From an uncultured Deefgea sp. (lineage in GTDB: Bacteria > Pseudomonadota > Gammaproteobacteria > Burkholderiales > Chitinibacteraceae), in contig NZ_CAMTIA010000003.1 in the NCBI RefSeq assembly GCF_947072475.1, positions 1-64,000 of the forward strand: a stretch of 64,000 nucleotides of DNA. Reading direction: 5' to 3'. Positions 54,418 to 62,144 of this stretch are shown piece by piece. Both the position numbers and the translations under genes were made by a program. Numbering within the stretch: the stretch's first letter is position 1; every line of letters begins with the position of its first letter. The notes beneath the pieces were generated by a model. The model saw nothing but the letters and a program-made list of their open reading frames with translations. It searched no databases and was not told where the DNA came from.

Positions 54418-55891
54418 GTTCCAGTTCCTTCTTCAATAAAACATCAACCTGTCTAAGCATGGTTTCATTGGCAAGCTGTAGTTTAAATTTAACTTTTATT
54501 TCATCTTTTCCATATCGATCCCACGGCAGAGCCTCAATCGCCAAGGCTAAAGATTGAGCAAAATCCATTAAAATAAATTTCGATTCTTTTGGATAGACAA
54601 TATAACGATAGGGCGGCACAAAAACCCATAAATCACTCAAAGCACAGTAATCATTGAGTAATATTGAAATTCTCTGTTCAACAACAGAATCAATCAATAC
54701 ATCAAATGTAAGCTCGATAACTCGATCGCTAAAATCGGCGGACTCACATCGCAAACGAAACTGTCTTAAATGTTGTAATGAAACGCCAGGAACAACCCAG
54801 CCAGCTAATTTTTCAAATTTAATATGCGTTCTAATTAATAAACTACGCGCCTTATCTAAGCGATTTAAATTTAATCTGAATCCTTTCTCGCCGATTTCAT
54901 CCGTAATATGTCGAATGGTTTGCCGCTCATAAGCGCGTAATACACTTAAGGCTGCAGCATAATCACAATTTTCACGATACGCTTGATAAAGTAAATAATT
55001 TAATCTAGCGTCTAAATCATTGTGATTAATCTCTTTTAATATTTTTTTTGCTCTCAATAAAATAGGGAAAATATCAGCCAATTGATTCGTGCCTTGCAAA
55101 CCTTCTCCATAGTTAATGGCGGTAATACAATAACCCCACATCATTTTATAATGTTTGGCGATTGACAAAGCGGATTCATAGTAAAAAATGGCTAACTCAT
55201 TATTAGCTTTTTTCCAGTATGAAATGGCATAACCATTACAAATCTGAACCAGCCACGTCATATCACCATGGGCCAATGCATACGGCTCAATTCGAGTCAG
55301 TAAAACCAAAGCGGCATCATACCGTTCCGCCAGTAACAAGCCCTCCATCAAAAATATTCCGCTTTTAGCAATTAATTTATTACTATGAATTGACTCAGCC
55401 AACTTCAATCCATTTCGCATTAAAATATCTGCGTTTTCATATTGACCCAAATGATAATAAACCATCGAGGCATTTAAATACGCCTCGACACCATACTCTA
55501 ATTGAGTTAATTCTAATGCCGAATCAATTGTTTTAACCCACGTCTCAATAGCCAGTATGTATTTACTATTTTTCTCCAATGCAACCCCTAACCACAACAT
55601 AGAAAATGGTAGATGTTCGATATCTTTATTTTTTTCAACTGACTTGTACCCTTTTTTCAGTATTGTTAATGCTTTCATATTTTCATCAAATGCCAATAAA
55701 ATCCGACCATAGAGTGCATAGGCATATCCCAACCAAGGATGGGCTTCATACTTACAGCGCAGTAGCAAATCTTCACATAAATTACGACTATCCGATCCTG
55801 CATCCCAATATGCGTTCTCTACCTCAAAAAATTGAGACTCAATGGTCTGAGTAAAGGCTGATTTATTTTTTTCATTAGATAAGTAATTCAA
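54410..55891 (-). CDS. TPR protein with a degenerate GGDEF-like C-terminus (paralogue 2)
   Basis: A cytosolic protein of about 493 residues. Residues 40-330 are TPR-like helix pairs (LAFDENMKALTILKKGYKSV, ASMVYYHLGQYENADILMRN), then a linker (LNLNRLDKARSLLIRTHIKF) and a C-terminal part with LLNDYCALSDLWVFVPPYRY and SLALAIEALPWDRYGKDEIK. The spacing of the last two recalls the second half of a GGDEF domain in TPR-GGDEF proteins, with all catalytic residues gone (inference). I place the start at TTG 55891: GGGAGG sits eight bases ahead, and the length then matches the paralogue. Overlaps the previous gene by 17 bases and the kinase gene by eight. Confidence 0.7.
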   Translation of the reverse strand: MNYLSNEKNKSAFTQTIESQFFEVENAYWDAGSDSRNLCEDLLLRCKYEAHPWLGYAYALYGRILLAFDENMKALTILKKGYKSVEKNKDIEHLPFSMLWLGVALEKNSKYILAIETWVKTIDSALELTQLEYGVEAYLNASMVYYHLGQYENADILMRNGLKLAESIHSNKLIAKSGIFLMEGLLLAERYDAALVLLTRIEPYALAHGDMTWLVQICNGYAISYWKKANNELAIFYYESALSIAKHYKMMWGYCITAINYGEGLQGTNQLADIFPILLRAKKILKEINHNDLDARLNYLLYQAYRENCDYAAALSVLRAYERQTIRHITDEIGEKGFRLNLNRLDKARSLLIRTHIKFEKLAGWVVPGVSLQHLRQFRLRCESADFSDRVIELTFDVLIDSVVEQRISILLNDYCALSDLWVFVPPYRYIVYPKESKFILMDFAQSLALAIEALPWDRYGKDEIKVKFKLQLANETMLRQVDVLLKKELEHA

Positions 55892-57365
55892 TTTTCTGAC
55901 CTCCCTCTTCCAAAGGTGAAAGCAATTCAATTGCAGACTGAAGTGGAATTAATTGTATTTTTACTTCCGGTGGGTTTAATCCATGCCAGCGCCATGGAAA
56001 GCCATCGATTATTTTCACCAATTGATTCAATGCCATCATTGGACTGGCATAGGTTTGATCAGGAATAATTAGGTAGGAAAAATTAGGTAGTTTGGTCCAC
56101 GTTGATTCAGCCAAGCAATACTCACGCAATAATGCATTCATTTTTTGTAAGTACAGACCTGTAACATACAACAAGCCAAGTAATTGAATATGAATTATTT
56201 CAATCGAGCAAGTCGAACTTAAACATTTTAATTTAAATTGCTGATAACGGATTCTAGATTCTCCAGGAGAGATCAAATCCAGCATATGCTCGAAATTTTG
56301 CCTAGTTTTAATTATTTTTTTTCTTGATCGATCTAATCTTGATAGATTTAACGCACTTCCTTTTAAATCATGGAGTAAGTGATTAGATAATAATGACTCA
56401 GAAAGTTGTTTATATTTTTTTATTTCACATAATGCTGACTTAAAATCACCAATGTGTTTATATGCATTAAGTAGCAACTTAGCACTTTTCTGCCTAGCAT
56501 TGCCATAATCAAATTGATTAATACCTTCAACTGCAACTTTTAAACAAGCGATGGCTTCTTCAAAACGATTTTGATGCGTTAAAAATTCACCATATTTCAA
56601 CATGGTTAATGACTTTGCCCAAAGCGCATGATTAAAATTTGAAATGGCTAGCATTGATTCAAAATACACCTCTGCTAATTCATTCTCATTCATTCCGGCA
56701 TATGCAGAAGCAATATTAATCCCCGCCTCAACCACCCATGTCATATCGCCATATTGCAATGCACTGGATTCTATTTGATTAAGGATATAAAGTGCACTAG
56801 CATGATCGCCAGATTCATTTAAATAGTTAGATAAAAAAATGCCACTTTTGGTGATTTGCTTATGATCATTAAGTAAAACAGCTAAGCGATAGCCAATCAC
56901 TAATATTTCTTTTGAAGCATCATATTGCTCCGCAAAATAATAAATCTGACTAATATTGACATAAGATTCAATCGCAATACTAATTTGAGAATACTCTAAT
57001 GCTAATTCTACGGCATAGGTAAAATCTTCAACGGCAATAACATGACGCTTCAAATTAAGATTACATTGTCCACGCCATAAATAGGCTTCCGCTTTTAATT
57101 CAAATAACGAATTATTCTGAATTTTTTTTAGTGTCTGTGTTATTGCATATAGCGCCGCATGATATTGCCCCTTGCCCCATAACATTTTGCTGTGCAGTAG
57201 CTGCATTTTGGTTAACTGAAGTGCTGATAGTTCCATTTGCTTACAACGTGCTAATAAGGCACAACTTGCCACATAAGCTTGCTCAATATCGAATAAAAAT
57301 AACTCTTCAAGCTGCTGAAAAAAAAATGGCAGCTGATCATTACTCGCCGATGAAAAATCCTGCAA
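55875..57365 (-). CDS. TPR protein with a degenerate GGDEF-like C-terminus (paralogue 1)
   Basis: A 496-residue cytosolic protein, first gene of the four-gene operon. TPR-like repeats fill residues 35-330 (HSKMLWGKGQYHAALYAITQ, NISQIYYFAEQYDASKEILV, NIASAYAGMNENELAEVYFE). The linker and tail (LNLSRLDRSRKKIIKTRQNF, LLREYCLAESTWTKLPNFSY, LVKIIDGFPWRWHGLNPPEV) parallel those of the next gene product, so the pair arose by duplication and has diverged strongly. The start is TTG with AAGGAG six bases ahead. Function unknown; from context it may sense or scaffold for the adjacent kinase. Confidence 0.7.
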   Translation of the reverse strand: MQDFSSASNDQLPFFFQQLEELFLFDIEQAYVASCALLARCKQMELSALQLTKMQLLHSKMLWGKGQYHAALYAITQTLKKIQNNSLFELKAEAYLWRGQCNLNLKRHVIAVEDFTYAVELALEYSQISIAIESYVNISQIYYFAEQYDASKEILVIGYRLAVLLNDHKQITKSGIFLSNYLNESGDHASALYILNQIESSALQYGDMTWVVEAGINIASAYAGMNENELAEVYFESMLAISNFNHALWAKSLTMLKYGEFLTHQNRFEEAIACLKVAVEGINQFDYGNARQKSAKLLLNAYKHIGDFKSALCEIKKYKQLSESLLSNHLLHDLKGSALNLSRLDRSRKKIIKTRQNFEHMLDLISPGESRIRYQQFKLKCLSSTCSIEIIHIQLLGLLYVTGLYLQKMNALLREYCLAESTWTKLPNFSYLIIPDQTYASPMMALNQLVKIIDGFPWRWHGLNPPEVKIQLIPLQSAIELLSPLEEGGQKIELLI

Positions 57366-57845
57366 AGCTCACTCCTTGGCACCCAGCCTACATCTACATG
57401 ACTACAATCAGATTAGTTGCTTAATTTTAAAATTGCGAGAATTGTCACAATTCAATTCATAAAATTAATTGCAAAGAAATATTGAAGAAAGTATTTGCTT
57501 TGGTTTTATATTTAAAACCAAAGCCGACGCGCTTTAGAATCAACTAAGCCGCTTGGATCAAGGATGTATCGCTAGATTGAGTTTGCACTTCAACCGTACT
57601 GAGCCTTATTTCCGTTTGGGTGAGCAAAAGTGAGGGGGGATAATAGAAGGGTCGAACGTTTGTGGGCGGCTGAGGCCGTCACAGCACAAATACCATTGAG
57701 CAAAAAGATGAGGCGGGGTAATACGCAACAAGCATCTGTGATGCCCAATAAATCCACAGGGCTGAGATAGGGCCATCCAGTTTGACAATTACCGCGTAGA
57801 TTGCAGGATCAAATGATTTAGCTTTGCCGAAAAATAATATTCAAA
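57366..57845. other. Intergenic region between the TPR operon and motD
   Basis: No confident gene. On the minus strand an open frame without a start covers about 57544-57690 and ends in a protein-like tail (TVEVQTQSSDTSLIQAA, stop at 57544-57546). It is followed by a hairpin GCTTTGGTTTT/AAAACCAAAGC (57497-57507 with 57514-57524). The part nearest 57365 is AT-rich and should hold the TPR operon promoter. Confidence 0.4.
57497..57524 (-). terminator. Hairpin downstream of motD
   Basis: Perfect 11-bp stem with a six-base AT loop. It is followed by AAATAC on the minus strand, so it is an atypical terminator. Confidence 0.45.
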
Positions 57846-58616
57846 CTATGGATTGCTCGGCAAGATGGCAACCTCATCTTTGTTGTCTGCCAAAATATTT
57901 AGGGTCACGCGCCGATTTTTAGCGCGTCCTTGCGCCGCATCGTTGGTATCCATGGGCCGAAACTCACCGAACCCAATGGCCGCCATTCGCTGTGGCGCAA
58001 CGCCTGCCTGCTCAAATAGACGCACCACACTCGCCGCGCGAGCGGCCGAAAGTTCCCAATTACTTGGAAACTGCCCTGCTCGAATCGGCTGATTATCGGT
58101 ATGACCTTCTACTTGTATGAGGTTGTCACTCCCTTTAACCAAGTCGGCAATCGTGCTTAAAGCGTCTTCTGAACTGGCCTGTAGGTCTGCACGTCCGGTA
58201 TCAAATAAAATTGAATCACTAATTTCCACAGCAATCCCACGTTTTGACTGTGTCACTTTCACCTTGCCCTGATCAATTAGACTGCCCAATGATTCGCGCA
58301 AGTCATTGGCCATACCTTTCATTTTTTGCGTTTGTTGCTCGAGCTTAGGATTATTTGGACTGGTTTGAGGCGCTAATTTAATTTGTGCTGGACTGCCTTT
58401 GATTGCTTGGTTGTCTAGTTGCACGGCAGGGGGATTTTGCTGCGGCTTAAAAGCATCGACCAATGAATTAGAGAGTACTTTGTACTTGCCTTCGTTGACC
58501 GATGAAATGGCATACATCACCACAAAAAAAGCAAACAACAGCGTGATAAAGTCGGCATATGAAACCAGCCATCTTTCATGATTTTCGTGCTCTTCATGCC
58601 GTTGTTTGCGTGCCAT
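57846..58616 (-). CDS. motD: Flagellar stator protein MotD (MotB type)
   Basis: A 256-residue inner-membrane protein. HENHERWLVSYADFITLLFA contains the proton-carrying D22 in the single transmembrane helix, and the start ARKQRHEEHENHERW through SSVNEGKYKVLSNSLVDAF is of the MotD type. The C-terminal OmpA-like domain (LIQVEGHTDNQPIRAGQFPS) anchors the stator to peptidoglycan. The matching MotA/MotC subunit, normally encoded directly upstream, is absent; sppA is there instead, nine bases away. It would work with a MotA-type protein encoded elsewhere. TAGGCG precedes the ATG. Confidence 0.9.
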   Translation of the reverse strand: MARKQRHEEHENHERWLVSYADFITLLFAFFVVMYAISSVNEGKYKVLSNSLVDAFKPQQNPPAVQLDNQAIKGSPAQIKLAPQTSPNNPKLEQQTQKMKGMANDLRESLGSLIDQGKVKVTQSKRGIAVEISDSILFDTGRADLQASSEDALSTIADLVKGSDNLIQVEGHTDNQPIRAGQFPSNWELSAARAASVVRLFEQAGVAPQRMAAIGFGEFRPMDTNDAAQGRAKNRRVTLNILADNKDEVAILPSNP

Positions 58617-58625
58617 AACGCCTAC

Positions 58626-59558
58626 TTATTTAATTTGTAAACCAAGATGGGTGCTTAATGTCGTTGCAGCAGCAACCCCGAGTTGACGCGCCAAGCGATC
58701 GGCATAGGTCGGTTGTGGCGTAAAATCAACGATGTTATCGACTTTGACAATATCACGCGCCACACTTTCAACTGAGCCTAAGCCATCGACTAAACCAAGT
58801 TTAACGCCGGTTTCACCCGACCAAACCAGACCCGAGAATAAATCCGGATTATCGGCCAATTTTTTACCGCGCCCCGCTTTAACCACAGCAATAAATTGCT
58901 GATGAATTTCATCGAGCATGTTAATGGCACGCTCTTTTTGCTCAACGCTTTGTGGTGAAAATGGATCTAAAAAGCCTTTGTTGGCCCCAGCAGTGAGCAA
59001 ACGACGCTCAATCCCGACTTTTTCCATGGCTCCGGTAAAACCAAAACCATCCATCAATACACCGATCGAACCGACAATCGATGCCTTATCCGCATAAATT
59101 TGTTGACCGGTTACTGCGGCGTAATAACAACCCGAAGCGCAGATATCTTCAATCACCACATAAAATGGAATTTGTGGATGCAGTTTTTTGAGTCGCTGAA
59201 TTTCATCGTGCATCATGCCCGCTTGAACTGGACTACCACCAGGACTATTGGCACGCAAAATAACCGCTTTGGTATTTTTGTCTTCAAACGCAGCGCGTAA
59301 ACCTTCGGTAATCAATGCACTGGTCACCTCGCCACCAGCGGCAATGGTGCCTTGCAGATCCACGACCGCGGTATGCGCTTTCATGCTGGCTTTATCACCC
59401 TCTTTACCCAACCAGCCCATCAGCAACGCCAAGATGAGAAATAAGTAACTAAAGGTCAGTAACTTAAAGAAAATCCCCCAACGACGCGCGCGGCGCTGCT
59501 CTTTAATTGAGGCGCCGAGCACCTCTTGTAAAACACTACGCTCTTGCGCTTCATTCAT
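58626..59558 (-). CDS. sppA: Signal peptide peptidase SppA (S49 family)
   Basis: A membrane-anchored peptidase of 310 residues that digests cleaved signal peptides and some proteins at the periplasmic side. A single transmembrane helix near residues 29-52 precedes the S49 domain. ILRANSPGGSPVQAGMMHDE forms the oxyanion region, the nucleophile serine lies in ICASGCYYAAVTG, and the lysine follows in a YADKASIVGSIGVL segment. The start at 59558 with AAGGAA ahead overlaps the Rieske stop by eight bases (ATGAATGA). It belongs to the rluC-HAD-Rieske-sppA-motD operon. Confidence 0.9.
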   Translation of the reverse strand: MNEAQERSVLQEVLGASIKEQRRARRWGIFFKLLTFSYLFLILALLMGWLGKEGDKASMKAHTAVVDLQGTIAAGGEVTSALITEGLRAAFEDKNTKAVILRANSPGGSPVQAGMMHDEIQRLKKLHPQIPFYVVIEDICASGCYYAAVTGQQIYADKASIVGSIGVLMDGFGFTGAMEKVGIERRLLTAGANKGFLDPFSPQSVEQKERAINMLDEIHQQFIAVVKAGRGKKLADNPDLFSGLVWSGETGVKLGLVDGLGSVESVARDIVKVDNIVDFTPQPTYADRLARQLGVAAATTLSTHLGLQIK

Positions 59559-59907
59559 TCCTATTTCCTTCCTCATTCAGCCAAATGGCCTCATCTTGTT
59601 CAAATACAGCAATCGATTGCAATCGTTGCCCCGCGCATGGGCCACCTAAACATAGACCATTGCGAGGGTCGTAATAAGCACCGTGGGTAGAGCAGACTAA
59701 ATACTGTCGACTTAAGTCAAATACATCACCAAGATTGTAATCGAGTTCCATCGGAATATGCGCACATTCATTCAGATAGCCGTAGACCGCACCCTGAAAA
59801 CGAATCAATATGGCTTGACGTTCTCGCCCTTGCCGCATCAGAACAAAGCGAAACGCCAAGCCGCACTCAACCACCTCTACCGACACGCAAATTTTGCGCT
59901 CAGCCAT
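59551..59907 (-). CDS. Rieske [2Fe-2S] protein
   Basis: A 118-residue cytosolic protein with a Rieske cluster site: CAHIPMELDYN and CSTHGAYYDPRNGLCLGGPC supply two cysteines and two histidines. Small stand-alone Rieske proteins like this act as ferredoxins for oxygenases or other partners; the partner is unknown. This gene sits between a HAD phosphatase and sppA in many Betaproteobacteria. It overlaps both neighbours by eight bases (ATGGCTGA and ATGAATGA). Confidence 0.9.
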   Translation of the reverse strand: MAERKICVSVEVVECGLAFRFVLMRQGRERQAILIRFQGAVYGYLNECAHIPMELDYNLGDVFDLSRQYLVCSTHGAYYDPRNGLCLGGPCAGQRLQSIAVFEQDEAIWLNEEGNRNE

Positions 59908-60556
59908 GCGCCAAAATCCAATCCGTCAATTGACTAAAATCATCAAAATGGGCCAACGGTTGTAACGGTAATAAATCATGCAATGGATGCGCACCATAAC
60001 TTAACGCCACACTCGCCGTTCCGGCATTGATTGCCAGCTGTAAATCATGCGTGGTATCGCCAATCATTAAAGTACGGCGGCCTTCGATATCACACGCCTC
60101 AAGAATGTATTCCAACATCGCAGGATGTGGCTTAGAAAAAGCCTCGTCCGCAGTGCGGCTCACCTCAAAAAATGGCGACAAACCGGTTGCGGCCAACACA
60201 CGATCTAAACCTGCGCGCGATTTTCCGGTGGCTACCGCCATGCGAAAACCTGCGGCTTGTAAACGTAACAAACCCGCTTCTACACCCGGATAAAGTTGTA
60301 ACTCATGGTCTTGAGATAAAAAATGACCCCGGTAGGCATCGACAATGCGCAAAATCTGCTCAGCGTTTAATTCTGGCCCCAAGTATTGCATCGCTTCCTG
60401 TAAACCATAACCAATGACAAAGCGTGCATCTTTATCACTTGGTTCTGCTAAACCCACATCGCGAAATGCACGCTGAATCGAGCGTGCAATCATGCCGGTA
60501 CTATCCATCAAGGTGCCGTCCCAATCGAACACCAATAAATCAAATTGTCGGCTCAT
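59900..60556 (-). CDS. HAD-family phosphatase (Gph-like)
   Basis: A 218-residue cytosolic hydrolase. Motif I is VFDWDGTLMDSTGMI with the two catalytic aspartates, motif II the threonine or serine in AVATGKSRAG, motif III the lysine in FSKPHPAMLEYI and motif IV MIGDTTHDLQLAINAG. The cap of about 70 residues places it in the phosphoglycolate phosphatase-like subgroup. The true substrate is uncertain. It overlaps the rluC stop (TAATG) and the Rieske start, so it is translated as part of the operon. Confidence 0.9.
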   Translation of the reverse strand: MSRQFDLLVFDWDGTLMDSTGMIARSIQRAFRDVGLAEPSDKDARFVIGYGLQEAMQYLGPELNAEQILRIVDAYRGHFLSQDHELQLYPGVEAGLLRLQAAGFRMAVATGKSRAGLDRVLAATGLSPFFEVSRTADEAFSKPHPAMLEYILEACDIEGRRTLMIGDTTHDLQLAINAGTASVALSYGAHPLHDLLPLQPLAHFDDFSQLTDWILAHG

Positions 60557-61518
60557 TATTTTCCTTGAGAATTTAATATATCTAAATAAGATTGCAACTC
60601 GACAGGCAAAGGCGCTTCAAGCACCATCCGCTCGCCTGTTAATGGGTGATCCAAACTTAAACGCCAAGCGTGTAAAAACATCCGTTTTAAGCCCTGTCGA
60701 GCCACAGTTTTATTCACGGAGAGATCGCCGTATTTATCGTCACCTAAAATCGCATGACCACTGGCAGATAAATGCACCCGAATTTGATGCGTACGACCAG
60801 TTTTAAGCTCACATTCAAGCAAACTGGCTTGATCTGCCCACACTTGCTTGCGGTTTACGGTGGTCTGAGACGTTAAACCATCGCTATGCACTTTAACTCG
60901 CCGCTCACCTTCTGGTGTTTCATACTTGAGCAGCTTAAATTTCACATGACTACGCTCGTTTTCCCACACACCGTCAACCAAAGCCAGGTAACGCTTATCA
61001 ATCCGGTGGTTTTCACGCAACACTTCGTGCATTTTAACTAAAGCACTGCGCTTTTTAGCCACCAGCAATAATCCGGAGGTGTCGCGATCTAAGCGATGCA
61101 CCAATTCTAAGAATTTGGCTTGTGGCCTTTGCGCGCGCAAAAGCTCAATCACCCCAAAGCTAATTCCGGATCCGCCATGCACGGCCATACCAGACGGTTT
61201 ATTTAATACAATCAAGGCATCGTCTTCAAAAACGACCGGAATTTGTACCGCCTGTGCAGCACCAGAAACGGTCGCTGGCACCGGCGCTTTCTCAGCAACG
61301 CGTACTGGTGGAATGCGAATCACATCATTCGCAACAATGCGATAAGTCACATCGACGCGCCCCTTATTCACTCGAATCTCGCCAGCGCGAACAATTCGAT
61401 AAACATGGCTTTTAGGCACCCCTTTCAACATTTTTATTAAAAAATTATCGAGCCGTTGACCGGCATCTTCTGCTTCGACCGTCACGAAAGTGACAGACGC
61501 TTTGCTAGTCTCGGACAT
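60556..61518 (-). CDS. rluC: 23S rRNA pseudouridine synthase RluC
   Basis: A 320-residue RNA-modifying enzyme making pseudouridines 955, 2504 and 2580 of 23S rRNA in E. coli. An N-terminal S4 domain (QRLDNFLIKMLKGVPKSHVY) binds RNA; the catalytic aspartate lies in LELVHRLDRDTSGLLLVAKK. LNKPSGMAVHGGSG and GRTHQIRVHLSASGHAILGD are standard. The start at 61518 is preferred over an earlier one that adds 13 non-conserved residues. It diverges from rne, a common arrangement, and heads the five-gene operon ending with motD. Confidence 0.93.
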   Translation of the reverse strand: MSETSKASVTFVTVEAEDAGQRLDNFLIKMLKGVPKSHVYRIVRAGEIRVNKGRVDVTYRIVANDVIRIPPVRVAEKAPVPATVSGAAQAVQIPVVFEDDALIVLNKPSGMAVHGGSGISFGVIELLRAQRPQAKFLELVHRLDRDTSGLLLVAKKRSALVKMHEVLRENHRIDKRYLALVDGVWENERSHVKFKLLKYETPEGERRVKVHSDGLTSQTTVNRKQVWADQASLLECELKTGRTHQIRVHLSASGHAILGDDKYGDLSVNKTVARQGLKRMFLHAWRLSLDHPLTGERMVLEAPLPVELQSYLDILNSQGK

Positions 61519-62144
61519 ATTGACATATACTCTGTGACGCGCTGCAATTTGCAGCAAGTTGTGGCCGCTTTAAGCTAAATACTTAAAGACTGGGGTGGCA
61601 ACGCAATTTAGGTATTGATGAAAAAATACTGCTAAATTGCCCGTGGTGAGGCTTTACAAAAGCGCACCACCGATCTAATTACAAGTTCCGCTCTTTGACC
61701 GCAAACTCAGCTTTATCAGCTGACGAATTCTTTCCCGCCGTAGATAAAACACTTTATCTGCCAACTCCAGATTTGGAGCTGATGCGCGGGGCTCGTCATG
61801 CCAGAGCGGTGACGTCGGTTATCAGAGTCGGAGAACGGTTATAACGCTCACCGTAGCATCAAGCAGCGATGGTAATTGATTTATTACATTAGTGCACTGA
61901 CCGGATTGATTCACACTAAGTTGTCTAAACCAAAGAAACTTAGGGTATAGCTAGACAGACCTCATAATGATTATTGTGGAGAACGATACCCAGTTCCTAA
62001 GCCGCAACAACTAGCCATTTTGTTAGCGCCCACAGATTTAATTTCAATCTGTGCCAGATAGCATGGCTGCTATTGTGCCGAACTGCCGTCTTCATCACCC
62101 TGTTGATTTGCACTCAATCTGAGCAGTGTGCGCCGGAGCCCTAC
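61519..62144 (+). promoter_or_regulatory. Divergent rluC/rne region with structured rne leader
   Basis: About 630 bases with no gene. It contains several RNA-like hairpins on the rne side: GCAATTTAG-GTATT paired with AATAC-TG-CTAAATTGC (61603-61640), AGATAAA/TTTATCT (61743-61760) and CTCCA/TGGAG (61765-61780). RNase E in E. coli controls its own mRNA through a long structured 5' leader; this region could serve in the same way, though the sequence is not alike. Confidence 0.55.
61603..61640 (+). other. Long AU-rich hairpin in the rne leader
   Basis: Nine plus five base pairs, GCAATTTAG with CTAAATTGC and GTATT with AATAC, interrupted by a two-base bulge and closed by an A-rich loop. Such AU-rich hairpins are RNase E sensor elements in enterobacteria; here this is inference. 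Confidence 0.5.

Noticed and set aside
57650..57800. Cyclic di-GMP riboswitch between motD and the TPR operon
   Set aside because: A few GEMM-like words are present, but the conserved core and helices do not line up on either strand.
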